NCBI RefSeq assembly: GCF_000183425.1
Contig: NC_014759.1
Span: forward strand, 3,007,001-3,071,000
Length of the DNA stretch: 64,000 bases
Direction of reading: 5' to 3'
DNA from: Marivirga tractuosa DSM 4126
Lineage (GTDB): Bacteria; Bacteroidota; Bacteroidia; Cytophagales; Cyclobacteriaceae
The stretch's first letter is position 1. The number at the start of each line of letters is the position of its first letter. The notes beneath the pieces are model-generated. The model had not been told where the DNA came from. It searched no databases and saw only the letters and a list, made by a program, of their open reading frames with translations. A program made the translations under genes and the position numbers. Positions 52,448 to 62,181 of this stretch are shown here, one piece after another.

Positions 52448-54697
52448 ATGGCAATATCAAAATCATTGTTTCGTACTGAGTTTAGGGGACTCGGGCATTT
52501 AGTGATGCTGACACTTATTTTGGGTGTCCTCTCTTTTAAGGGCTTTTCATATCAAGTTGCTGATACTGTTAAAAATACGTCAACTGATTCTATTATTTTC
52601 CACAAGTTTGATGGGTCTTCATACAGAGCTAGTTCTTACAGCTACAGAGCCGTAGAAGATGAAGATGGTATCCTGTTTTTTGGGAATGAAAATGGACTAC
52701 TGGAATTTGATGGAACTCATTGGGAATTGCACCAGAAGCCTAATTTTGGACCAATAGACAATTTAAAGATTTTAGGTGATAAGATTTATACATTAGGAGC
52801 AGGGGATATTGGTTATTTTCAAAGAGATTCTATTGGACAAATGAAGTACTATTCTTTGAATGACAAACTTGATGAGGATGAGATGCCCTATGCTTGGTTT
52901 ATCGTTGAGAATAGAGGGAAAATATATTATAGTAGCGTTTATGAAGGTGTCTACATATATGATGGTGAACTGGTAGAAAGCATTTCGGTTAAAGATGCTT
53001 ACTCAATGGTTGAAATTAATAACGAAGTAATAATTTCCATATTTGGAAAAAATGGAGGATTGGCCAAAATAGTTGGAGATACTATTGAATTCGTCAATAA
53101 GGAATTCAGTTTTGAAGTTGATGCCGCTTATAATATTTTACAAAATAAGGATGACCAATGGTTGCTTTTCACTTCAGAAGAAGGTTTTTATAGCTTGGAT
53201 CCCGAAACCTATCAGACAGAATTATGGGATACGGAAGCTAACAAGTATTTTCAACAGGATAGCATGTATTTGTGGACAGTGGAGAAATTTAGAGATTCTC
53301 TTTTTGTAGCTAGTAGTTGGGAAAATGGTCTAGTCGTTTTCAATGATGAGGGCAAGATTTTAAAGGTTATAAATGAGGAAAACGGATTAAACACAAATTT
53401 TTACAATGTTGTGAAAAGTGACAGGAGAGGAAACTTGTGGATAACAAATACTCCTGGAATAAATTATCTTAAATGGTATAATGAAGATGAAAAACTTGAT
53501 TTCGATCCTCAAGCAAAAGTTCGCTCAATGCGTGTTGGTGACAGTACCATTTATGTCAAAGGGATTAAGGATAAGGCTATTTTAAGAGGTGAAAAGTCAA
53601 AGAGTTTTGTTTTGTACTTTTCGGTTCCAAGTTTTATTAAGGAGGATTTAGAGTTCTCCTATTACTTGGAGGGATTTGACGAAAAGTGGTCTGATTGGAC
53701 AACAGATACTAGAAAAGAGTACACAAATCTAGCCGGTGGAGACTATAAGTTTCATCTGAAGGCTCGATATATCCATAATTTGGATTTAGAAATACAACCA
53801 TTCGAGTTTAATATAATAGTCCCTACAAAGTGGTATGAGAGCTATGTAACCTATGTTGTTCTTGGGTTATTAGTCGGCTTATTGATTTTTGGTTTTATCA
53901 GATATCGTACTCATAGATTAAGCATTACAAATAAAAAGTTAGAGTCTATTGTTAAAGAAAGAACTTCAGAATTAAGATCCCAGAAGGAAAGGCTTAAAAA
54001 AGCCAATGAGGAATTAAAGACCATTAACAACGAATTGGATAATTTCGTTTATCGATCATCTCATGATTTAGTAGCACCCTTGAAATCATTAAGAGGATTA
54101 ATTTCTGTTGCAGGAATGTCAAATAATCCTGATGAAATTAAAGAATATTTTAAGCTAATGAATATTAGCATCAACAAGCTAGAGGAATTTATTAAAAGCA
54201 TTATGGATTTCTCCACAAATACTAAAAAGCCACTAGAGATGAAGCTTGTTAAGATGGATACAGTGCTGGATAGCATTGTAGAAGATTTGAAATTTTATGC
54301 AAATGCTGATAAAGTAGAGCTAGTAAGAGCCTATGATTCCGATTTTGAAATTAAAACGGATCCTAAAAGATTAAATATTGTATTGAGTAATTTGGTAACC
54401 AATGCTCTTAAATATCATGACTTTGAAAAAGATGAAGCGCCATATATCAAGGTTAGTGCAAAAGTTGAAGACAAATCTTACATTATAGAGGTTGAAGATA
54501 ACGGTTCAGGAATTCCGAGTGAATATCAAAACAAGATATTTGATATGTTTTTTAGGGCTCATCAGGGAACAGAAGGATCGGGATTAGGATTGTATATTGT
54601 GGTTGATACTCTAAATGTATTAAAAGGTAAAATCGGATTTTCGTCTAAAACTAGAGTTGGAACAACCTTTACAGTTGAGCTGCCTGTTGTAGATTAA
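52448..54697 (+). CDS. beta-propeller/Y_Y_Y sensor histidine kinase
   Basis: I prefer ATG 52448 (MAISKSLFRT), giving 749 residues with a signal helix near 20-37. A periplasmic beta-propeller-like region follows (about 60-365: GNENGLLEFDGTHWEL, RGNLWITNTPGINYL), then a Y_Y_Y domain at about 385-455 (LEFSYYLEGFDEKWSDW). One membrane helix at about 465-485 and a coiled coil lead to HisKA with H539 (YRSSHDLVAPLKS) and HATPase_c (GSGIPSEYQNKIF, GSGLGLYIVVDTL). There is no receiver or AraC domain. It faces the next kinase tail to tail, 4 bp apart. Confidence 0.88.
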   Translation: MAISKSLFRTEFRGLGHLVMLTLILGVLSFKGFSYQVADTVKNTSTDSIIFHKFDGSSYRASSYSYRAVEDEDGILFFGNENGLLEFDGTHWELHQKPNFGPIDNLKILGDKIYTLGAGDIGYFQRDSIGQMKYYSLNDKLDEDEMPYAWFIVENRGKIYYSSVYEGVYIYDGELVESISVKDAYSMVEINNEVIISIFGKNGGLAKIVGDTIEFVNKEFSFEVDAAYNILQNKDDQWLLFTSEEGFYSLDPETYQTELWDTEANKYFQQDSMYLWTVEKFRDSLFVASSWENGLVVFNDEGKILKVINEENGLNTNFYNVVKSDRRGNLWITNTPGINYLKWYNEDEKLDFDPQAKVRSMRVGDSTIYVKGIKDKAILRGEKSKSFVLYFSVPSFIKEDLEFSYYLEGFDEKWSDWTTDTRKEYTNLAGGDYKFHLKARYIHNLDLEIQPFEFNIIVPTKWYESYVTYVVLGLLVGLLIFGFIRYRTHRLSITNKKLESIVKERTSELRSQKERLKKANEELKTINNELDNFVYRSSHDLVAPLKSLRGLISVAGMSNNPDEIKEYFKLMNISINKLEEFIKSIMDFSTNTKKPLEMKLVKMDTVLDSIVEDLKFYANADKVELVRAYDSDFEIKTDPKRLNIVLSNLVTNALKYHDFEKDEAPYIKVSAKVEDKSYIIEVEDNGSGIPSEYQNKIFDMFFRAHQGTEGSGLGLYIVVDTLNVLKGKIGFSSKTRVGTTFTVELPVVD

Positions 54698-54701
54698 AGA
54701 A

Positions 54702-56246
54702 CTAGCCTTCTATTTCTTCATCCAAATCTAAGAGGTTTTTTAAATTGTAAATCACTTTATCCAATTCCATAGCGCTGGTCTTTAGATGATTTAATACAAT
54801 CGGGTCTATTTTCCCATCTTTTGTTAACTCCATTACATTAATTAATCCCAAGACGTTGGCAACAGGGGCTCTCAATTTATGGGAATTATAATAGGTGAAT
54901 TCAGCGATTTGTTTATTTCGCTCATTCAATTTTTGGGTTCGTTCCATTACCCTTTGCTCCAAATTATTATTGAGGTTATGTAAATCCTTATTCAATTTTG
55001 CAAGTTCCAATGATTTGGAAGAAATTTTCTGTTGGTTTTGTTCAATCTCTTCTTTCTGTTGTTTGAGTTTGAAATGGGCAGTTTTCAATTGGATACTTTT
55101 GCTTCTCAAGTAGATTATTAATACTACAGAAATAATAAGCGCAACTGCCAGTAGAATTAAAAACTGTGTCCTATTCTCAATTTTATTTGCTAGCTGAGAT
55201 TGATCTAAAGCTAATTTATATCGTTCTTTTTCTTTCTGCGCTAAATCATATTGAATACTCAATTTGTTAATTTCTGCCCTTGATTCTGAATTGAAAATTG
55301 AATCTTTAACTTTTAGGTATTGATCAAAATTGTAAACCAAAGAATCTTTACTTCCCCGGATCCTATATAAATCAATTTTAGATTGATAAATCTTTAGTAG
55401 AAGATCTAAGGCATTAATTTTTAAAGCCAAGGCTTCAGCCAATTTTAAATGCTGATTGGCATTGGAATAAATATTTTGCTTAATATATACTCTTGCAATT
55501 TCAATATTGCTTTCCACAATTCCCCGATCATATTTTATCTCTTCCCAAAGATTTAAACTTTCTCTTAGGTAGAATTGGGCAGAATCATTTTGACCTGTTT
55601 TGCGATTTACTATTCCCTTATATAGAAAGGTAAATCCTTTTGATCGAGTGCTAACACTATCTTTATTGAGTATTTGATTGAGATAATAATTAGCACTGTC
55701 AAAATTTTCTTTGAGCATAAAAAGTTGCCCTAAATTTACCAGAATCAATTCTGGTGAGAATTCTTCTAACTCATCTAATTTTTCTAATGCCAATTTTATG
55801 AACTTTGCAGATTGGGCATAGTCTTCTTGCTTTTTATAAGTTTCACCGATATTGTTCAGTGTTTTTACAATTTCAATTTTATTATTGTCTTCTTCGAATA
55901 TTTTCAAAGCTTCAAAATATGCTTTTAATGAAGCGTCATATACCCCTTGAAGCCAATAAAAAGTAGCCTTTTTACTCAATATGTAGGCCTTTCCACTCTT
56001 ATTATTGTTTGCATCTAATTCTTGTTCCAATGCCGAAACATAATACAAAGCTTCAGCAGGTGAATCAGAATACAACTTGCTGGTAAGATCAAGGTAATCT
56101 AGTACACTTTGCTCTTCACTGAATTCATTTTCTAAAAGCCGATTGTTTAATAGTCGTTGTAAAGAATCTGATGCAGCTGAAAATGCCGAATGTATAACTA
56201 AGCATAGTAAAAGGGGCGATATGATTTTAAACCATTGTCGATTCAT
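54702..56246 (-). CDS. TPR sensor kinase lacking its ATPase domain
   Basis: I start at ATG 56246 (MNRQWFKII), giving 514 residues with a signal sequence ending near HSAFSAA. TPR-like repeats cover about 60-330, one membrane helix lies at about 365-387, and a coiled coil at about 390-440. A histidine-kinase dimerisation helix follows, with H456 in YYNSHKLRAPVANVLG. The protein then ends 58 residues after the histidine, so no HATPase_c domain is present. It may be a phospho-acceptor that needs another kinase, or a truncated gene. The convergent complete kinase ends 4 bp away. Confidence 0.8.
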   Translation of the reverse strand: MNRQWFKIISPLLLCLVIHSAFSAASDSLQRLLNNRLLENEFSEEQSVLDYLDLTSKLYSDSPAEALYYVSALEQELDANNNKSGKAYILSKKATFYWLQGVYDASLKAYFEALKIFEEDNNKIEIVKTLNNIGETYKKQEDYAQSAKFIKLALEKLDELEEFSPELILVNLGQLFMLKENFDSANYYLNQILNKDSVSTRSKGFTFLYKGIVNRKTGQNDSAQFYLRESLNLWEEIKYDRGIVESNIEIARVYIKQNIYSNANQHLKLAEALALKINALDLLLKIYQSKIDLYRIRGSKDSLVYNFDQYLKVKDSIFNSESRAEINKLSIQYDLAQKEKERYKLALDQSQLANKIENRTQFLILLAVALIISVVLIIYLRSKSIQLKTAHFKLKQQKEEIEQNQQKISSKSLELAKLNKDLHNLNNNLEQRVMERTQKLNERNKQIAEFTYYNSHKLRAPVANVLGLINVMELTKDGKIDPIVLNHLKTSAMELDKVIYNLKNLLDLDEEIEG

Positions 56247-56304
56247 ATAAATTATCGCCAATAATTTAATCAAAAATATCTAACGTTATGAATGTAGAGT
56301 TAAC

Positions 56305-57333
56305 CTAATTCTTCATAACTAATGTTTTTAAGGTTTGAACCCAATCTTTGTTGTCATTTAAGCTTTCAACCAGATCCCATCTTTCACCGCCAGCTTCCTC
56401 AAACTCTTCCTTGAATTCCTCGCCCACTTCAATAGTGGTTTCTAAACAATCCGATACAAATGCTGGTGAGAATGCTAATACTGATTTCTTTCCATCCTTA
56501 GCCAAATCCTTCAATACATCATCTGTGTAGGGTTTTATCCATGGATCATTTCCCAATCGGCTTTGAAACGTAACAGTGTATTTTTCCTCAGGAAGGTTCA
56601 TTTCATTTGCAATCAAGCGAGCAGTTTGGAAGCACTGAGCCCTGTAACAAAATCTGTTTTTATCATGATAGACATTGCAGCAACCCCCTAGCTTACAATA
56701 GTTATCTACTGATCCTTTTCTGATTTGGCGTTCTGGTAAACCATGGAAACTAAAAAGGACATGATCATAATGATGTTTATCCAAATATTTCTGACCTAAA
56801 CCAGCAAAAGTCTTGTAAAAACCGGGCTCTTCCACAAATGTACTGATGAAATTAAGCTGCGGAATAATCTGCCATTGCTGTACTATTTCCATCACCTTAT
56901 CGTGTACAGAACCGCTTGTTGCAGAGGCATATTGTGGGAATAATGGAACTACTATTATTTTAGAAACTTTATGATTTCTTAATTCTTCTAATGCACTTTT
57001 AATACTTGGTGATTGATAGCGCATTCCTAAAGCCACTACATAATTTTCATCTAGTTCTTCTTGGAGCAAGTCTCTTACGTCTTCTCCATAGAATTTTAAA
57101 GGAGAACCTCTTTCGACCCATAATTTCCGATATTCTTTGGCAGATTTCGGAGCTCTAAAAGGTGCAATAATCAAATTAACCAACATCCATCGAAATAAAA
57201 ATGGAATATCAATCACCCTTTTATCCATTAAAAATTCTCGAAGGTATTTTCTTACATCTCCTGTTTTGGTAGAATCTGGAGTTCCTAAATTGACTAATAG
57301 TACGCCTGTTTTGCCTTGATTTGTTTTTTTCAT
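56305..57333 (-). CDS. hemH: ferrochelatase
   Basis: The 342-residue protein has the ferrochelatase signatures GVLLVNLGTPDS and LFSFHGLPERQIRKG (catalytic His), and CLETTIEVGEE containing the catalytic Glu. It inserts iron into protoporphyrin IX or coproporphyrin III at the membrane or in the cytoplasm. Clustered cysteines (CKLGGCC and CYRAQC) are notable. It stands alone between sensor genes, away from hemD and hemW. Confidence 0.95.
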   Translation of the reverse strand: MKKTNQGKTGVLLVNLGTPDSTKTGDVRKYLREFLMDKRVIDIPFLFRWMLVNLIIAPFRAPKSAKEYRKLWVERGSPLKFYGEDVRDLLQEELDENYVVALGMRYQSPSIKSALEELRNHKVSKIIVVPLFPQYASATSGSVHDKVMEIVQQWQIIPQLNFISTFVEEPGFYKTFAGLGQKYLDKHHYDHVLFSFHGLPERQIRKGSVDNYCKLGGCCNVYHDKNRFCYRAQCFQTARLIANEMNLPEEKYTVTFQSRLGNDPWIKPYTDDVLKDLAKDGKKSVLAFSPAFVSDCLETTIEVGEEFKEEFEEAGGERWDLVESLNDNKDWVQTLKTLVMKN

Positions 57334-57457
57334 ATTGGGTGGAATAACCTGAAATTTGCGTTATATGTTTTTAATTTTTTCTAAATGATAGAATTAAAAG
57401 GTATCTATTTCGATTCTTGAAAATTTCAGATAGAATTTATTAGATTTTGAATCTATT

Positions 57458-59689
57458 TTAAGAAATGCCCAAATCCCTTTTTTGTTTTTCAAGGGTGGAT
57501 TTTAACTCCGCCTCGCTTTTTTGAAGCTTTTCGATTAAAGTCTTTTTCATTTCTTTTTGATAAGCCTTTAACTCATCTAGTTCATTTTTTTCAGTATTTT
57601 GAATTTTGCTCTCTAAGTCTTCCAGTTGACCAGATAGTGTTTCTTTCTCACTTTCTAAAGCGGCAAGTTTTTGATAAATATCGGTTACATCAAATGCAAA
57701 TTTAATGATTTTGGTTATTTCATTATTTTGATTTCTCAAAACTGTATAGGAGCCCTTTATTTGGATTTTATTGCCCGTTCTGGTATATCGATCGAATACT
57801 CCTGATTGAATCTTACCAGCTCTTAGATTTTCCCAGAAAGCTTGGTAATCTTGGGTTTTAGCATACTCCTCACTGACAAATATCCTGTGATGGCGATCTT
57901 TTATTTCATCTACAGAATTGTATTCAAATAATTGTAGAAAGGTTTCATCAGCAGTCAATATATCGCCACTCGGTGTAAATTCAACATAAGCCAAACCGCT
58001 TTTTTCCATGGCATTTAATCGCTCATTATTTTCTTTTTGAGAGCGTTCCATTTCTTCTTGGGTGGCTTGTAGTTCTTCCATATTTTGGCGCATTTCTTCT
58101 TCTTGAGCGCGCATTTCCTCCGTCATCTGTTGAGAATCTTCTAAAAGCTTGTTTGTCCTTTCATTCACTTTAACCGATTGAACGGAAGAGGCTATGTTTT
58201 CCCCCACATCCTCAATGAATTTTCTTTCATTCTCTGTAAATTCAGTAAACGTTCCGATTTCTATCACACCATAAACTGTTTCATTTGCGATTAATGGAAC
58301 TATAAAGATGCTTTTTGGAGTAGCTTTCCCTAAACCGGAGGTAATTGAAATGTAATTGTCAGGAAGCTCTTTTAAATAGATAGATTGTTTTTCAAGGTAA
58401 ACCTGCCCAACTAATCCTTGGCCGGGCTGAATGGTTTTTTCCAAAAATTTCTTTCTATCATAAGCATAAGTAGCAGATAGTTGAAGTGCTTCCTCTCCAT
58501 TGGCATCTTCATCAACTATAAAAATACTTCCCTGATTTGCATTAAGATAGTTTACCATGAAGGTAATTACATGCTCGCTAAGCTCACTAATATTGTTATT
58601 AAATTTCCTTAAAATATCACCAAATTCAGCAGAACCTTTGTTAGTCCAGTTTCTAATTCTGGCTTCCTCTGAAACATTTTTGAGACTATCCCTCATTTCA
58701 GCTAATGAAGTCCCAATATCTCCTTGATTATTGAAAACAGAAATTTCACTATCAAAACTGCCTTTACCTACTTCCAGAGCAAAATTTTTCACATTGGCTA
58801 AATTGCCGGAAAGTGTATGAATTTCCTCTAATATAATGTCAAATTCATCATTGGTTTTAGATCTGCTTTCAGGGATGTTTCCTTCACTTAGGATTTTCAC
58901 CTCATATTGTAATGAATTGATGCTACTTTTGAATTGTCTGCGTGCGAAGCGATATAATATAAAACATAAGAGAATTGCTATTATGATAATTATTGATTCA
59001 ACTATTACGAATTGATCACGGGCACTATATATTTCTTCAGCCGAATCCCATGATTCTTCCTCTATGTTTGCATAAAGGGTTTTGGCTTTTTCATCAAACT
59101 CATCGCTTAATGACTTTAAATTATCTGCAAATAAACTACCATTAGGGTTGCTGCTGGAGCTTTGATTACTGAGTTCGTTATCAATCCACATTTGGAGGCT
59201 ATCCATATTGTAAATAGTATCTCCTTCAATACCTTCATAGTCATAAAGTGATAAACTAATATCTCCTCCTCCAAATTGGGCCTTATTAATCAACTCTTTT
59301 TGCTTAGTATGGATTCTGCTACCTAATCTGTTAAGCTTTTCATATAAAATAAGGTTCTCAGGATTTTCCCAAGAAGCTTTTAATGAATCGATGCTGTCCT
59401 TGGCCGACTGAATTTCTTTTTCCCAGATATCATCTATTTCATTTTTCAAAGCCTCATTTCCTGAAAGTAAGTAGCTTTGCAGGGTGACATTGGAATGGCG
59501 GACTCCACTTTTAAATGCATTTACATAGATGCGAGATGGTTGCTTGTTTTCTAAAACATCATTCCCCATCTTCATAATATTGGCAATTTGCGAAAGCGTT
59601 ATGAAAACAACAATTACGATTAACAATGCCATGCTCCCATAGCCGATTATCATTCTACTTTTGATGGAATTGAAGTTTATTTTTCTCAT
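57458..59689 (-). CDS. membrane GAF-PAS sensor protein without recognisable output
   Basis: I start at ATG 59689 (MRKINFNSIK), giving 743 residues. Two membrane helices (about 13-35 and 220-245) enclose a helical periplasmic CHASE3/4HB-like sensor. A HAMP-like region comes next, then a GAF domain at about 365-515 (ANQGSIFIVDED, GLVGQVYLEKQSIYLKEL), a long coiled coil (about 520-560), and a PAS domain at about 570-685 (GLAYVEFTPSGDILTADETF). It ends in another coiled coil. There is no kinase, cyclase or methyl-accepting domain, so it probably signals by protein contact. Confidence 0.82.
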   Translation of the reverse strand: MRKINFNSIKSRMIIGYGSMALLIVIVVFITLSQIANIMKMGNDVLENKQPSRIYVNAFKSGVRHSNVTLQSYLLSGNEALKNEIDDIWEKEIQSAKDSIDSLKASWENPENLILYEKLNRLGSRIHTKQKELINKAQFGGGDISLSLYDYEGIEGDTIYNMDSLQMWIDNELSNQSSSSNPNGSLFADNLKSLSDEFDEKAKTLYANIEEESWDSAEEIYSARDQFVIVESIIIIIAILLCFILYRFARRQFKSSINSLQYEVKILSEGNIPESRSKTNDEFDIILEEIHTLSGNLANVKNFALEVGKGSFDSEISVFNNQGDIGTSLAEMRDSLKNVSEEARIRNWTNKGSAEFGDILRKFNNNISELSEHVITFMVNYLNANQGSIFIVDEDANGEEALQLSATYAYDRKKFLEKTIQPGQGLVGQVYLEKQSIYLKELPDNYISITSGLGKATPKSIFIVPLIANETVYGVIEIGTFTEFTENERKFIEDVGENIASSVQSVKVNERTNKLLEDSQQMTEEMRAQEEEMRQNMEELQATQEEMERSQKENNERLNAMEKSGLAYVEFTPSGDILTADETFLQLFEYNSVDEIKDRHHRIFVSEEYAKTQDYQAFWENLRAGKIQSGVFDRYTRTGNKIQIKGSYTVLRNQNNEITKIIKFAFDVTDIYQKLAALESEKETLSGQLEDLESKIQNTEKNELDELKAYQKEMKKTLIEKLQKSEAELKSTLEKQKRDLGIS

Positions 59690-59751
59690 AATGCGCACCC
59701 TATCTTTTTCCAAAGGTCAATTTATCTTTTCTCGACCTAATTAAAAAGCTT

Positions 59752-59759
59752 CAAACATA
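59752..59759 (-). promoter_or_regulatory. candidate -7 box (TATGTTTG) for the GAF-PAS sensor
   Basis: This is a minus-strand TAnnTTTG match 62 bp before the chosen start. The -33 position has no clear TTG. Confidence 0.3.
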
Positions 59760-59804
59760 AATTTTGATCAATCGGTTATGATGACATATTAAAAATCTGG
59801 AAAA

Positions 59805-61232
59805 ATGAAAAAAAAGCATCGAAAGTCGCTTATTTGGTTTAGGAAAAACTTAAGGCTGAAAGATAACCAAGCACTGTTGGAAGGTGTCCAAAATTCAGAA
59901 AAGTACCTTTTACTCTATATTTTTGATGAGAGAGAATGGAAGAAAAATCCTGTAGGACTTAAAAGGTCGTCTGACAAAAAATTAAATTTTCTTTGGCAAT
60001 CTGTTCTAGATTTAAAGCAAAATATTGAAGCTAAAGGTGGACAATTGGTTATGCTAAAAGGCGATGCAGAAGATCTTATTCAGCGACTATCGATAGAAAA
60101 TAAATTTGATGCCCTGTATGCTCCAAAAGAATCTGGCACTGAGGAATTTGAGTTAGAGAAATCCGTTGAAGATTTTTTTATTAAGCATAGAGCAAAGGTG
60201 GATTTTTATGCCCAAACCACGCTTTTCCATGAAGATGATATTCCTTGGCCAATCGGAAAGTTACCAGATATTTTTACTCAATTCAGAAAGGAGAATGAAA
60301 AGCAAACTGGGGTTAGAGATCTATTTGAATCGCCAGAGGATTTATCAGCGTCTATCCCTGTAAAGGAAGTTTTTGAATTTTCAGATTTAGCGATTGGAAG
60401 TATTAGCCCAGAAGAGAAATCAGTTCTAAATTTTCAGGGAGGAGAAACACATGCCTGGGAAAGGTTGGAATATTATTTCTGGGATTCAGATCAATTAAAA
60501 GAGTATAAAAATACTAGAAATGGATTATTGGGCGAACGATATTCTTCGAAATTCTCACCATGGTTGGCTTTAGGATGCATTTCTCCCAAATCCATATATT
60601 ATCAGGTTAAACAATATGAAAAGGAACGGAAGAAAAATCAATCTACTTACTGGATGATTTTTGAACTGATTTGGAGAGATTATTTTCATTTTGTGTTAAA
60701 AAAATTTGGAGCGCAGCTTTTTCAAAAAGAAGGTATAAAAGGAAAAGGAGTAGATTGGAAGTGGGATTTAGAGCTTTTTGAAAAATGGAAAACTGCTGAA
60801 ACGGGTGTCCCTTTTATTGATGCTAATATGCGGGAATTAAATGCTACTGGTTTTATGAGCAATAGAGGTAGGCAAAATGTAGCTAGCTTTTTAGTAAAAG
60901 ATTTAGGGTTGGATTGGCGAATGGGTGCTTGGTATTTTGAGCATCAATTGATTGATTATGACGTGGCCAGCAACTGGGGAAACTGGGCTTATGTTGCAGG
61001 AGTTGGAAATGATCCAAGAGAGAATCGTTATTTTAATATTCTGAGCCAAGCTAAAAAATATGATGTAAAAGGAGATTATGTAAGACATTGGATTCCAGAA
61101 TTGAAGGAAATCGAAGGCTTTAACATTCATAAAGTATCCTTGATGAATGAGGTAGCGTTGGAAAAACTGAATTTGATTATTCCTGATATTTATTTAAGGC
61201 CAGTAGTGGATATGGGCAAGTGGGAGTATTAG
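59805..61232 (+). CDS. cry: DASH-type cryptochrome/photolyase
   Basis: The 475-residue protein has an N-terminal photolyase domain (SLIWFRKNLRLKDNQALLEG). The FAD-binding helical domain follows, with KFSPWLALGCISPKSIYYQV, FELIWRDYFHFVLKKFG, and FMSNRGRQNVASFLVKDLGL. The tail (SNWGNWAYVAGVGNDPRENR, then AKKYDVKGDYVRHWIPEL) is typical of CRY-DASH, which repairs cyclobutane dimers mainly in single-stranded DNA under blue light. It is divergent from the GAF-PAS gene with a 115-bp gap. Confidence 0.92.
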   Translation: MKKKHRKSLIWFRKNLRLKDNQALLEGVQNSEKYLLLYIFDEREWKKNPVGLKRSSDKKLNFLWQSVLDLKQNIEAKGGQLVMLKGDAEDLIQRLSIENKFDALYAPKESGTEEFELEKSVEDFFIKHRAKVDFYAQTTLFHEDDIPWPIGKLPDIFTQFRKENEKQTGVRDLFESPEDLSASIPVKEVFEFSDLAIGSISPEEKSVLNFQGGETHAWERLEYYFWDSDQLKEYKNTRNGLLGERYSSKFSPWLALGCISPKSIYYQVKQYEKERKKNQSTYWMIFELIWRDYFHFVLKKFGAQLFQKEGIKGKGVDWKWDLELFEKWKTAETGVPFIDANMRELNATGFMSNRGRQNVASFLVKDLGLDWRMGAWYFEHQLIDYDVASNWGNWAYVAGVGNDPRENRYFNILSQAKKYDVKGDYVRHWIPELKEIEGFNIHKVSLMNEVALEKLNLIIPDIYLRPVVDMGKWEY

Positions 61233-61277
61233 GGTTAAAATTCAAGTTCTCTGGCATTTCTGAACAAGCAATTTATC

Positions 61278-61306
61278 TGAACAGTTAAGTATTTCCGAAC
61301 TGTTCA
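61278..61306. repeat. inverted repeat between cry and tpiA
   Basis: TGAACAGTT (61278-61286) pairs perfectly with 61298-61306 around an 11-base spacer. No clear T-run follows. It could be a weak terminator for cry or an operator. The rest of the 187-bp gap is AT-rich and holds only a promoter-like box. Confidence 0.5.
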
Positions 61307-61379
61307 TTGATTTTCATTTCTCTTTACTTGTTCCTTACATCTTAACTTACTATCCCTTAGCTTTATGCTCAAATCTTCT

Positions 61380-61387
61380 TATTTTTG
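61380..61387 (+). promoter_or_regulatory. candidate -7 box (TATTTTTG) for tpiA
   Basis: This is a TAnnTTTG match 32 bp before the tpiA ATG. A -33 TTG is not clear. Confidence 0.45.
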
Positions 61388-61419
61388 TTTTTTAGCGGAT
61401 AACAAAATTTGAAAATAAG

Positions 61420-62181
61420 ATGAGACAGAAAATAGTAGCAGGAAACTGGAAAATGAATAAAACTTTAGTGGAAGCACAATCCTTAACTTCTGAAATTGCC
61501 AATATGGTCGAAGATGAGGCTCCTTCGGATGTGAAAGTGGTGATTGCTCCTCCAGCGCCTTTCATATATGCAGTAGAAAATTTAATTCCTGAAATGGGAC
61601 AGATCGTTTTGGCTGGTCAGAATTGTCATCAAGAAGATGCTGGTGCTTTTACAGGTGAAGTTTCGGCTCCTATGTTAAAATCTTTAGGTGCTCAATATGT
61701 GATTTTAGGGCATAGCGAAAGAAGAGAACATTTCTCTGAAACCGATGAAGAATTAGCCAAAAAGACTGATAATGCTTTGAAAAATGACTTGAAGGTAATT
61801 TTTTGTTGTGGTGAGCCTCTTGAAATTAGAGAGGCGGATACTCAAAATGAATATGTGACCAAGCAATTGACCAACAGCTTATTTCATTTAACCCCTGAGC
61901 AATTTAAAAATATCGTAATTGCTTACGAACCAATTTGGGCAATTGGAACGGGTAAAACAGCTAGTTCTCAACAAGCTCAAGATATGCATAAAACCATTCG
62001 TGAGCATATTGCTGCAAAATTTGGACAAGATGCTGCAAATAAAACGTCTATTTTATATGGCGGAAGTTGTAAACCTGATAATGCGAAAGAGCTTTTTTCT
62101 CAACCGGATGTTGATGGAGGTTTAATTGGAGGGGCATCTCTGAAATCAAGAGATTTTACTGATATAATCAAGTCTTTTTAA
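61420..62181 (+). CDS. tpiA: triosephosphate isomerase
   Basis: The 253-residue protein has the active-site lysine in GNWKMNKT, the catalytic His in ILGHSERREHF and the catalytic Glu in AYEPIWAIGTGKTAS. GGASLKS near the C-terminus closes the phosphate site. It interconverts dihydroxyacetone phosphate and glyceraldehyde 3-phosphate. Its TAA shares a base with the prmA ATG (TAATG), indicating translational coupling. Confidence 0.97.
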   Translation: MRQKIVAGNWKMNKTLVEAQSLTSEIANMVEDEAPSDVKVVIAPPAPFIYAVENLIPEMGQIVLAGQNCHQEDAGAFTGEVSAPMLKSLGAQYVILGHSERREHFSETDEELAKKTDNALKNDLKVIFCCGEPLEIREADTQNEYVTKQLTNSLFHLTPEQFKNIVIAYEPIWAIGTGKTASSQQAQDMHKTIREHIAAKFGQDAANKTSILYGGSCKPDNAKELFSQPDVDGGLIGGASLKSRDFTDIIKSF

